Source of the DNA: Pseudomonas bubulae
Lineage (GTDB): Bacteria; Pseudomonadota; Gammaproteobacteria; Pseudomonadales; Pseudomonadaceae
NCBI RefSeq assembly: GCF_900618535.1
Contig: NZ_UYJA01000002.1
Location: 682,001 to 746,000, forward strand
DNA length: 64,000 bases
Reading direction: 5' to 3'
Positions 53,274-62,326 of this stretch are shown here, piece by piece (positions within the stretch are counted from its first letter, which is position 1; every line of letters starts with the position of its first letter). Made by a program: the position numbers and the translations under genes. The notes beneath the pieces were generated by a model. That model was not told the origin of the DNA and made no database searches. It worked only from the letters and a program-made list of their open reading frames with translations.

Positions 53274-54899
53274 CGCCAGCAATTCTTGCCAGCGCGCCTC
53301 GTCGATTTCAATCACGCTTGGCCCCAGGCGGTCGGCGGCACTGGCCAGGGCGGCGCGCAATTGCGCCTCGCCCTCGACCACCTGCGCGGCGCAGCCCAGC
53401 GCCTTGGCCACAGCGATAAAGTCCGGGGTGTAGATATCGACCCCCACGGGTTCGATGGCGCGATTGAGCATGTATTTTTTGATCTCACCATAGCCCTGGT
53501 TATTCCACAGCAGTACGATGATCGGGGTTTGCGCTTCCACTGCGCTGGCCAGTTCGGCGAGGGTAAATTGCAGTCCGCCATCACCTGTCAGGCACAGCAC
53601 CGGGCCACCCGTTTTGCCATTGGCCCGCCGCCCCAACCAGGCCCCCACTGCCGCTGGCAGGGCGTAGCCGAGGGTGCCGTAGCCGGTCGATGAGTTAAAC
53701 CAGCGCCGTGGTTGCTCGGGGTTAAACGTCAGGTTGCCGGTGTACACCGGCTGAGTCGAATCGCCGACGCACACGGCATCCGGTAGAACATCGAAAACCG
53801 CCTGCAAAAAACGCGTCTGGGCGCGGGTCGGGGCATCCCATTCGGTGGCCAACTGCGTCTGCAGACGGCTGACCCGCACAGCTCCCCACTGCGGATCCCG
53901 TGCTGGCAACTGCGCCAGACTTGCCACTAATGCCTCGCTCGCCAGGTTGGCATCGGCCACCAGCGCCAGGGTCGGCGGGTAATTGCGTACGGTCTGGTCC
54001 GGGTCGATATCAATACGCAGCAACGCGCCCGGGATCTTGAAGCCGCCAGCAAAAGTCACATCGTAATCGGTCTCGGCCAACTCGGTGCCGATCGCCAGCA
54101 CCACATCCGCTTCGGCCACCAGCGCGCGGGTGGCGACCAGGGTTTGGGTCGAGCCGATCAACAGCGGGTGAGAGGAGGGCAGCATGCCCTTGGCGTTGAT
54201 GGTCAGGGCCACCGGCGCGCCCAGTCGCTCGGCCAGTTGCAACAGGGCTGGCGCTGCATCGATGGCGCCGCCACCCGCCAGAATCAGCGGGTGTTTGGCC
54301 TGGGCCAGAAGCTGGCCCATCTGTTCAATGGCAGCAGGCGCGGCGCCGGGGCGGGCAATGCTCACCGGTTGGCTGGCGAGCAGGGCGTCGGCATTCTCCA
54401 CCAGCACGTCCAGAGGTATTTCAATATGCACCGGCCGCGGTCGGCCGGCCTGAAACAGGGCAAAGGCCCGGGCCAGTACGCCTGGTAGTTCCGTCGCCGA
54501 CATCAGCGTATGGGAAAACGCCGCCACCCCGGCCACCAGCGCGCTCTGGTTCGGTAGCTCGTGCAGCTTGCCGCGCCCGCCGCCCAGTTGGCTGCGCGAC
54601 TGCACACTGGAAATCACCAGCATCGGGATCGAGTCGCCATAGGCCTGGCCCATTGCGGTGGTGATATTGGTCATTCCCGGCCCGGTGATGATAAAACACA
54701 CCCCCGGTTTGCCGCTGGTGCGTGCATAGCCGTCGGCCATAAAGCCAGCACCCTGCTCATGACGCGGGGTGATGTGGTTGATCGTCGAACCGGCCAGCCC
54801 TCGATACAGCTCAACGGTATGCACTCCCGGAATGCCGAACACCTGTTCGACCCCGTACGCCTCCAGCAACTTGACCAATACTTCGCCGCACGTCGCCAT
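53268..54899 (-). CDS. aruI: thiamine diphosphate-dependent 2-oxoacid decarboxylase, AruI-like
   Basis: A 543-residue ThDP enzyme of the acetolactate-synthase fold: E48-like catalytic Glu in HITPRHEQGAGFMADGYAR, central domain to about residue 340, and the ThDP site LTGDGGLQFTLAELASAVEAQTPIIVLLWNN. The start MATCGEVLVKLLEAYGVEQVFGIPG matches the 5-guanidino-2-oxopentanoate decarboxylase AruI of the arginine transaminase pathway, but the aruH transaminase is not adjacent, so the substrate may differ. A LysR gene is divergent (111 bp). ATG 54899 follows AGGACAC. Confidence 0.72.
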   Translation of the reverse strand: MATCGEVLVKLLEAYGVEQVFGIPGVHTVELYRGLAGSTINHITPRHEQGAGFMADGYARTSGKPGVCFIITGPGMTNITTAMGQAYGDSIPMLVISSVQSRSQLGGGRGKLHELPNQSALVAGVAAFSHTLMSATELPGVLARAFALFQAGRPRPVHIEIPLDVLVENADALLASQPVSIARPGAAPAAIEQMGQLLAQAKHPLILAGGGAIDAAPALLQLAERLGAPVALTINAKGMLPSSHPLLIGSTQTLVATRALVAEADVVLAIGTELAETDYDVTFAGGFKIPGALLRIDIDPDQTVRNYPPTLALVADANLASEALVASLAQLPARDPQWGAVRVSRLQTQLATEWDAPTRAQTRFLQAVFDVLPDAVCVGDSTQPVYTGNLTFNPEQPRRWFNSSTGYGTLGYALPAAVGAWLGRRANGKTGGPVLCLTGDGGLQFTLAELASAVEAQTPIIVLLWNNQGYGEIKKYMLNRAIEPVGVDIYTPDFIAVAKALGCAAQVVEGEAQLRAALASAADRLGPSVIEIDEARWQELLAL

Positions 54900-55010
54900 G
54901 TGTCCTGTTCCTTTTTTGTTCTGGAAAAGACCATTGAAACGGCCGGCTGTGGTACGCACAACGCAAACGTGCTCATACTAGCCATGTCCTGGACTCATGG
55001 CTGACCATTG

Positions 55011-55895
55011 ATGAAACGCCTTCCACCACTTCCTGCGCTGCATACGTTTTTGATCACGGCCCAGTGCTGCAACTTCACCCGTGCCGGCGAACAGTTGCAT
55101 ATCACCCAAGGGGCGGTGAGCCGACAAATTGCCGGGCTGGAAGAGCATCTGGGTTACCCGCTGTTCCACCGCCAGGCCCGTGGCCTGAGCCTGACCGAGC
55201 AGGGCCAGGCGCTGTACCCGCGTATCGAACAGGTATTCGACCTGATTGGCGAGGCCGTGGAATACGCCAGCATTCGCCGTACCCCGCTGCAGATCAAGGC
55301 ACCCACCTGCATGCTGCGCTGGCTGCTACCCAAATTGCTGCATTGGCAAACATTGCGCCCGGATGTGCCGGTGGAACTGACCAGTAGTGTGCAGCACGGG
55401 GTGGATTTTCGCCGTGAGGCGTTTGATGCGGCAGTGGTGTACAGCCCGCAGCCAGGGCCCAAGCGACAGGGCAGGCACCTGTTTGACGAACAACTGACCC
55501 CGGTGTGTGCCCCGCAGCTGCTGGAGGGTCGCGATGCCATCAACCAGCTGGGCGATCTGACGCAGCACACCCTGCTACATCCCAGCCGAGACCAGCAGGA
55601 CTGGACCCAGTGGCTGAATGCGGCGGGAGGCGAGGTGTCGGCGATCCGCAAGAGCCAGTACTTCGACACCCTGGACCTGGCCATGACCGTTGCCGCCCAG
55701 GGCAACGGTGTTGCGATAGGCGACTGGTCATTGATTGGCGACGACCTCAAGGCAGGCCGACTGGCCATGCCTTTCGATTTCAAAGTGCATACCGGCGCCG
55801 CCTACCTGCTGGTGTGCTCACCACGCCACGAGGCGTCGGCGCCGTTGCGCGAGTTGCTGGACTGGCTGGTGGAGCAGACGCGCTGCACGGATTAA
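55011..55895 (+). CDS. LysR-type regulator, GcvA-like
   Basis: A 294-residue LysR regulator of the GcvA subgroup: PPLPALHTFLITAQCCNFTRAGEQLHITQGAVSRQIAGLEEHLG in the helix-turn-helix region, then the effector domain with LHPSRDQQDWTQWLNAAG. Divergent orientation to the AruI-like decarboxylase suggests that it controls that gene; the inducer is not known. ATG 55011 is used; a TTG is one codon upstream. Confidence 0.87.
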   Translation: MKRLPPLPALHTFLITAQCCNFTRAGEQLHITQGAVSRQIAGLEEHLGYPLFHRQARGLSLTEQGQALYPRIEQVFDLIGEAVEYASIRRTPLQIKAPTCMLRWLLPKLLHWQTLRPDVPVELTSSVQHGVDFRREAFDAAVVYSPQPGPKRQGRHLFDEQLTPVCAPQLLEGRDAINQLGDLTQHTLLHPSRDQQDWTQWLNAAGGEVSAIRKSQYFDTLDLAMTVAAQGNGVAIGDWSLIGDDLKAGRLAMPFDFKVHTGAAYLLVCSPRHEASAPLRELLDWLVEQTRCTD

Positions 55896-55950
55896 CCCTG
55901 TATCGATACAGCCCATTCTCCTGGTGCGGAAAAAATCGCTGTAACAGTTT

Positions 55951-56026
55951 AAAGGGGGTATTTCTTGAGTAAATGGGGTAAAAACAGTCAATAAAGCCCC
56001 ATTTAATCCTTTGGATTACCCTATTT
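55951..56026 (+). promoter_or_regulatory. nested inverted-repeat array upstream of the fic gene
   Basis: Four half-sites of the same motif: AAAGGGGGTA (55951) and AAATGGGGTA (55971) on the plus strand, CCCCATTT (55997-56004) and TACCCTATTT (56017-56026) inverted. Outer pairs with outer and inner with inner. The array ends 10 bp before the fic ATG, so a bound protein would block translation or transcription start. Confidence 0.7.
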
Positions 56027-56036
56027 AAGGACGTTT

Positions 56037-57089
56037 ATGCACTCGCTCACCGTCGAACATCTGACCCAACTTCGCTTTGACGGCCTGCAGCTTTCAACCC
56101 TGAGGGCGCTGGGCGAGTACAGGGGCAAGCAAAAGCTGTTTGTCGCCCAATCGGCAGAAGCGCTCGCAGATCTCAAGCAGCAGGCAGTAATTGAGTCCGC
56201 AGAATCATCCAGCCGTCTGGAGGGCGTAATCGTTTCGCCCAGCCGCCTGAAATCCTTGATGATCAAAAATGCCCAGCCTAAAAGTCGCTCCGAGCAGGAA
56301 GTTGCCGGCTATCGGGATGCGCTGTCGCTGATACACGAAGCCTGCGATGCCATGCCTTTCTCGGAAGGCACGGTACGCCAGTTACATACGATTCTTTATC
56401 GATACTTGCCACAAGAGGGAGGCAGCTGGAAATCAACCAACAACGACATCATCGAGCGTCATCCTGATGGCAGTCTCAGGGTGAGATTCACACCCACTCC
56501 CGCTCATCTGACGCCGATGGCCATGAGTGATCTGCTAAGCCGCTATTACAGCGCAAATCAGCAAAAACTTGCCGATCCACTGGTTTTGGTTCCGTTGTGT
56601 GTTTTGGACTTTTTGTGTATCCACCCCTTTGCAGATGGCAACGGTCGCGTTGCACGCCTGCTGACTCTCTTGCTGCTCTATCAGTTTGATTACGTCGTAG
56701 GCCGTTTCATCAGCCTTGAGCGGATTTTTGAAGACAGCAAGGAGAGCTATTACGAAACCCTGGAGGCCAGTTCTGTTAATTGGCATTCAGGCACTCACGA
56801 TGCAGGGCCTTGGCTCAATTACTTTTGGGGCGCGCTGATCAAAGCCTATAAAGAGTTTGAAGCGCGGGTTGGAACCATCGAGAAAAAGTACGGTAACAAG
56901 AGCAGCCGCGTTCGCATAGCCGTACTGAACCGTTCACTGCCTTTTTCAATCAGCGAGATTGAGCAGGCATGCCCCGGTACGAGCCGAGACACGGTGCGCC
57001 TGGTGTTACGCGCTTTGAAATCCGAAGGTTTGATTGAGTCCACCGGCAAGGGGCGAAGCGCGAAATGGCGCAATCGCCCCGTACCCTGA
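56037..57089 (+). CDS. Fic family protein with C-terminal winged helix
   Basis: A 350-residue Fic protein. The catalytic motif is complete: H196-P-F-A-D-G-N-G-R204, which supports transfer of AMP or another nucleotide to a target hydroxyl. The N-terminal inhibitory helix motif (S/T)-x-x-x-E-(G/N) is present as S58-S-R-L-E62-G63, so activity is auto-inhibited (class II type). After the Fic domain the C-terminus (about 290-350, RIAVLNRSLPFSISEIEQACPGTSRDTVRLVLRALKSEGLIEST) is a winged helix, a layout consistent with DNA binding and self-regulation. AAGGACGTTT precedes the ATG. No antitoxin gene is adjacent. Confidence 0.92.
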   Translation: MHSLTVEHLTQLRFDGLQLSTLRALGEYRGKQKLFVAQSAEALADLKQQAVIESAESSSRLEGVIVSPSRLKSLMIKNAQPKSRSEQEVAGYRDALSLIHEACDAMPFSEGTVRQLHTILYRYLPQEGGSWKSTNNDIIERHPDGSLRVRFTPTPAHLTPMAMSDLLSRYYSANQQKLADPLVLVPLCVLDFLCIHPFADGNGRVARLLTLLLLYQFDYVVGRFISLERIFEDSKESYYETLEASSVNWHSGTHDAGPWLNYFWGALIKAYKEFEARVGTIEKKYGNKSSRVRIAVLNRSLPFSISEIEQACPGTSRDTVRLVLRALKSEGLIESTGKGRSAKWRNRPVP

Positions 57090-57092
57090 AAC

Positions 57093-57710
57093 TTAATACC
57101 CCACCGTAAAGCGCTGGCGGGAATGCTTGGGCTGTTCGACCTCATCGAGCATGGCGATGGCAAAGTCGGCGAAGCTGATCCAGCTTTTGCCTTCGCTGTT
57201 GATCAGCAGGCGGTCGCTGCCCAGACGGAACTTGCCCGTGCGTTCGCCTTCGACAAATTCGGCCGAGGGTGACAGGAAGCTCCAGTCCAGGTCTTTTTCG
57301 CCGCGCAAGGTGTCGAGGTAGACGCCGCCTGCCGTGGCTTCAGGCCGGTATTCGTCGGGGAAGCCCGGGCTGTCGATGACTTTGGTGTCACCCGGCAGCA
57401 ACAGTGAGCCTGCACCGCCCACAAACAGCAGGCGTTTGACCCCGGCTTTTTTTACCGGCTCGATAATGGCCGAGGCCGGCAGGGTCGAGAAATGCGCGGC
57501 GCTGAGCACCACATCATGGCCAGCAACGGCGTCCTGCAAGGCCTGGGCGTTGTTGACATCGACATCCTTGACCACCACCCCCGCACGCTCACCCAGTTTT
57601 TTCGAGGCATTGCGGGCAATGGCCGTGACGCTGTGACCACGACGCAGGGCTTCTTCCAGCAGTTGGCTGCCGGCACGACCGGTAGCCCCGATGATTGCGA
57701 TTTTGCTCAT
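57093..57710 (-). CDS. NAD(P)-binding NmrA/SDR-atypical family protein
   Basis: A 205-residue protein starting MSKIAIIGATGRAGSQLLEEALRRGH, an atypical SDR dinucleotide site, with KRLLFVGGAGSLLLPG and the DLDWSFLSPSAEFVEGERTGKF segment of the YwnB/NmrA-like group. Such proteins bind NAD(P)H and often act as redox sensors or small reductases. ATG 57710 follows GGAGAATATC; the extension to 57746 is not supported. It follows the MBL-type gene by 29 bp and faces the LysR gene upstream. Confidence 0.87.
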   Translation of the reverse strand: MSKIAIIGATGRAGSQLLEEALRRGHSVTAIARNASKKLGERAGVVVKDVDVNNAQALQDAVAGHDVVLSAAHFSTLPASAIIEPVKKAGVKRLLFVGGAGSLLLPGDTKVIDSPGFPDEYRPEATAGGVYLDTLRGEKDLDWSFLSPSAEFVEGERTGKFRLGSDRLLINSEGKSWISFADFAIAMLDEVEQPKHSRQRFTVGY

Positions 57711-57739
57711 GATATTCTCCAGTGAGTAGGTAGTAGCGT

Positions 57740-58624
57740 TCACCACTGCATTTCGCCTTTGGCCACCTTGGCACTCAGTTCCAGCGAAGATTCTTCGCCC
57801 AGGTCCGGGTAGCGTTTTTTCATGGCCGCTATCAATTCGCCCGAGTTGCGGGCCTTGAGCGCCTCTTCGTCAAACGCCTTGATGTAGTCGCGGGTGAAGT
57901 ACACCGCTTTCAACGAGCGGTCGCTGTCACCCAGGTAATGGCCCGGTACCACGATTTTCGGTTGCAGGCTGTCGATACGTTTAAGGGTGGCCAGCCATTG
58001 CTTGTGCGATTGCGGTGTCTGGGTGTCGGCCATCCATACGTGCAGGTTGTCGGCCACTACCACTCCGCCCACCACCGCCTTGATGGAAGGGATCCATACA
58101 AAGGTGCGGTCCGGTTGACGTCCGCTCAGGCCGACGATATCCAGTTCACGCCCTTCAAGGTCCAGGGTGTTGCCCTTGAGCACCTGCGGCACGATCAACT
58201 GTTGCGGCATATCGGCCCCCATCTGCGGGCCCCAGAACGCCAGCTTGGCGTCTTTGGTCTGGTTGATATGCTCAACCACCGGCCCCGGGGCCACCACCTT
58301 GGCGTCAGGGAACGCCTGGGTCAGGGTCTCCAGGCCGAAGTAGTAGTCCGGGTCGCCGTGGCTGATATAGATGGTGGTCAAGTGTTTGCCGCTGGCGCGA
58401 ATCTTGTCGACCACCTGGCGGGCCTGGGCCTTGCCAAACTGGGCATCGACCAGGATGGCGTCCTTGTCACCACTGATCAGCACCGAAGAAACCGGGAAAA
58501 TCGCCGCTGCACCGGGGTTGTACACGTCAAGGGTCAAAGGCGCCGGGGCCGCCGCCGCATGGGCTGCAAAACCCAGCATTGCAGCGCTGAGGGCAAAACG
58601 GCGAAGGGTGGAAAATCCGCTCAT
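57740..58624 (-). CDS. exported MBL-fold metallo-hydrolase with variant metal motif
   Basis: A 294-residue protein with a signal peptide (residues 1-25, AAHAAAA-P). The beta-lactamase-fold metal loop reads ISHGDPDYYFG, so the usual H-x-H-x-D-H is H-x-D-x-D-Y. Later possible ligands are ADNLHVWMAD and VVPGHYLGDSD. The C-terminal extra region (Lys-rich) resembles a separate subgroup of MBL-fold proteins seen in Pseudomonas. Substrate unknown. It is the first gene of a pair with the NmrA-like gene and is divergent from a LysR regulator. Confidence 0.82.
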   Translation of the reverse strand: MSGFSTLRRFALSAAMLGFAAHAAAAPAPLTLDVYNPGAAAIFPVSSVLISGDKDAILVDAQFGKAQARQVVDKIRASGKHLTTIYISHGDPDYYFGLETLTQAFPDAKVVAPGPVVEHINQTKDAKLAFWGPQMGADMPQQLIVPQVLKGNTLDLEGRELDIVGLSGRQPDRTFVWIPSIKAVVGGVVVADNLHVWMADTQTPQSHKQWLATLKRIDSLQPKIVVPGHYLGDSDRSLKAVYFTRDYIKAFDEEALKARNSGELIAAMKKRYPDLGEESSLELSAKVAKGEMQW

Positions 58625-58736
58625 GGGTGATTCCTGAATCAGTGGCCAGGGTTGGCGATGGACAGAGCTTAGTTGCCCGATCGCGAACTAAAAATGCGAT
58701 GCTTGAACATAGTTTGTTTCAGATATCGGGCAGATC

Positions 58737-59642
58737 ATGGATCGTCTTATTGCAATGCGGGTGTTTGTCACCGTCGTCGACCTCGGTAGCCAGTCTGCGG
58801 CAGCCGACCACCTGGATCTGTCGCGCCCCGTGGTGTCGCGTTACCTGGCCGAACTTGAAGAGTGGGTGGGCGCACGCCTGATGCACCGCACCACGCGCAA
58901 GCTGAGTCTGACGGCAGCGGGCAATGAAACCCTGCCGCGCTGCCGGCAGTTGCTGGAACTGGCCGACGACATGCAGGCCGCGGTGGATGTGCCCAGTGAT
59001 GCACCGCGGGGGCTGTTGCGCATCAGCGTCAGCACCTCGTTCGGCCAGGCGCAATTGGCGGCGGCAGTCACCAACTACGTACGGCTTTACCCCCAGGTCA
59101 GCATCGACCTGCAGATGCTCGATCGTACCGTGAACCTGGTGGATGAACGCATCGACCTGGCAATTCGTACCAGCAATGACCTGGATCCGAGCTTGATTGC
59201 CCGCAAGCTGACCGTTTGTCGCTCGGTGCTGTGCGCATCCCCGGCCTATTTACGCCAACACTCGGCGCCGCAGCAGGTCGATGACCTTAGTGGGCACAAC
59301 TGCCTGACCCATTCCTACTACGGCAAGAGCATGTGGCATTTCACCTGCGAGGGTGAGGAGGTGTCGGTACCGGTGCAGGGCAATATCAGCGCCAATGAAG
59401 CCAGCACCCTGTTGAGTGCCACACTGGCTGGCGCGGGAATTTCGCTGCTGCCCAGCTATCAGGCCGGGGTGTTTGTACAGCGCGGTGAGCTGGTGCGCCT
59501 GTTGCCCGAAGCAGAACCGCGCCTGATGAACATCTACGCGGTGTACGCCTCACGTAAACATATGCCGGCCACGCTGCGCAGCATGCTCGACTTCCTCGCC
59601 GAGCGCTTTACCGACGAACCGGTGTGGGATAAATATCTATAG
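58737..59642 (+). CDS. LysR-type transcriptional regulator
   Basis: A 301-residue LysR protein. The helix-turn-helix (AADHLDLSRPVVSRYLAELEEWVGARLMHRTTRKLSLT) occupies residues 20-60; the co-inducer domain covers about 90-295. The similarity is to the common CrgA/DsdC-like LysR group. It is divergent from the MBL-NmrA pair with 112 bp between, so control of that pair is the natural inference. ATG 58737 has only a weak upstream AGATC site. Confidence 0.86.
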   Translation: MDRLIAMRVFVTVVDLGSQSAAADHLDLSRPVVSRYLAELEEWVGARLMHRTTRKLSLTAAGNETLPRCRQLLELADDMQAAVDVPSDAPRGLLRISVSTSFGQAQLAAAVTNYVRLYPQVSIDLQMLDRTVNLVDERIDLAIRTSNDLDPSLIARKLTVCRSVLCASPAYLRQHSAPQQVDDLSGHNCLTHSYYGKSMWHFTCEGEEVSVPVQGNISANEASTLLSATLAGAGISLLPSYQAGVFVQRGELVRLLPEAEPRLMNIYAVYASRKHMPATLRSMLDFLAERFTDEPVWDKYL

Positions 59643-59668
59643 ATACGCTGTTGCAGATCAAGCCCTAT

Positions 59669-59696
59669 TGTGGGAGCGAGCCTGCTCGCTCCCACA
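59669..59696. repeat. compact REP-type hairpin
   Basis: TGTGGGAGCGAG-CCTG-CTCGCTCCCACA, a perfect stem with a four-base loop, 26 bp after the LysR stop. It may terminate the LysR transcript. Confidence 0.88.
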
Positions 59697-59847
59697 AGTG
59701 CAGTTTCCCCTCGCTGCAGCGGCTACAGGAATTACATGTCTAGTCCATTTGAAGGATGAAATCGGGCACGACCACTCGTACAACTGGCATGGCAAGAACC
59801 TGTGTCTGAACTAGCCTCAAAGCTGTGACGTCAAGGGAGCCAATGCC

Positions 59848-60015
59848 ATGACTACCAAAACAAAAACAACATGTATGACTGTTTTTATCGTTTTCGCTGC
59901 CGCTGTCCTGTTTGCTAGCGCTTGCTACCGCGCCGAGCAAACCCGCCAGGCAGCCGGATTGATCGCCAGTTGCAATGGCGCGCACTGCAATGCCATGTTC
60001 AGCGCTCTGAGGTAG
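59848..60015 (+). CDS. small putative exported protein (55 aa)
   Basis: A 55-codon frame missed by length filters. It begins MTTKTKTTCMTVFIVFAAAVLFASA with a hydrophobic signal-like segment (residues 10-25), then a short mature part with three Cys (C26 and the SCNGAHCNAMF pair). A GGGAG site sits eight bases before the ATG 59848. Lipoprotein processing at Cys26 is possible but the residue three before it is Ala, so the lipobox is not standard. It lies alone between a LysR gene and pobR. Function unknown. Confidence 0.55.
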   Translation: MTTKTKTTCMTVFIVFAAAVLFASACYRAEQTRQAAGLIASCNGAHCNAMFSALR

Positions 60016-60029
60016 GATGCCCCGGAGTG

Positions 60030-60911
60030 TCAGGGCGGGCTGATTATGTCAGTCCGCCCGGTTCGAAAAGTACTGGGTGATGTCCCACTCAGGCGTCGGA
60101 AAAACCGCGCAAAGTACGCCGGATCTGCAAAACCCAGGCTATCAGCCACTTCGCTGATGGTCATCGGTGTATAAATCAAATGACGCTTGGCCTCCAATAA
60201 CAACCGCTGGTGAATGATCTGCAACGCCGACTGTCCCGCCAGCTCGCGGCAGATGCTGTTCAAGTGCGCCACTGAAATCCCCACCTGATGTGCCAACTGC
60301 TCAACACTGGGCTGCTGGCGAAACTGCGCCTCGACCCGTTGATTGAACAGGCCCAGATACTCGTGCCCCCGTGGTAGCAACTGTCGCGCCTCACGCCGCT
60401 GGAGCACCTGGCGTGCCACCCACACCAACAGCACGCTGACCAGCGACTGCAGCAGCATTTCGCGGGCAGGGCGTACGCTGTCGTATTCGCTTTGCAGCTC
60501 ACTGAACAGGTTGTTGAGGTAATCACTGTCCTTGCCTGCGGGGTAACTGGCGACCCGCTGCAACAGACTGATGTTGTCGCCCAGCTGGGCTTGCAACTGC
60601 GCCACCAACGGCGCGGCCAGGGTCAGGACAAAGCCTTCTACGTTGGGCGAAAACTCAAACCCGTGTACGCACAAAGGCGGGATAACCTGAACCGCCGATT
60701 GCTCCAGGATATGGCGCTGCCCCTCGACCTCAACCTGCGCCCGACCCTGGTGGACATAGAGCAACTGGCACAGGTCGGCGTGCCTGTGCGGGCGGATCTC
60801 CCAATCGTGGACGCGGCTGCGCAGCGATATGGTTTCGCAGTGCAGCAGATCGGGGCCGAGCCGGTCTTGCTGCTCGCCATAAAGCTTGAACACCGGGACT
60901 GAAGGAATCAT
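60030..60911 (-). CDS. pobR: AraC-family activator PobR
   Basis: A 293-residue XylS/AraC regulator. The N-terminal cupin ligand domain (HRHADLCQLLYVHQGRAQVEVEGQ, about residues 44-70) senses 4-hydroxybenzoate in homologues; the C-terminal two-HTH domain contains VEQLAHQVGISVAHLNSICRELAGQSALQIIHQ and DSLGFADPAYFARFFRRLSG. It is divergent from pobA (about 170 bp), as in known pobR-pobA pairs, and activates it. ATG 60911 has a weak site; a GTG at 60953 is the alternative. Confidence 0.93.
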   Translation of the reverse strand: MIPSVPVFKLYGEQQDRLGPDLLHCETISLRSRVHDWEIRPHRHADLCQLLYVHQGRAQVEVEGQRHILEQSAVQVIPPLCVHGFEFSPNVEGFVLTLAAPLVAQLQAQLGDNISLLQRVASYPAGKDSDYLNNLFSELQSEYDSVRPAREMLLQSLVSVLLVWVARQVLQRREARQLLPRGHEYLGLFNQRVEAQFRQQPSVEQLAHQVGISVAHLNSICRELAGQSALQIIHQRLLLEAKRHLIYTPMTISEVADSLGFADPAYFARFFRRLSGTSPSTFRTGRTDIISPP

Positions 60912-61039
60912 TGGCGTCGTACCTGTTGTCGTATCGTCGGCCGATAATCGCACTGATTGGCGAAAAGTACCGGTAATCCCAGGGTTATCACCTTCAATTG
61001 CTGCTCTCGCAAGCGAAAAATACAGGCACTAACCTATAA

Positions 61040-62269
<1,230 letters not shown>

Positions 62270-62326
62270 GATCCTATCGAGTACACTGAGGGCCATCCGA
62301 TACAAGCTTCGCCTACAGGTGTTCAC

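Noticed and set aside
59740..59985. 81-codon minus-strand frame near pobR
   Set aside because: It is antisense to the better supported 55-residue gene and has no ribosome site.
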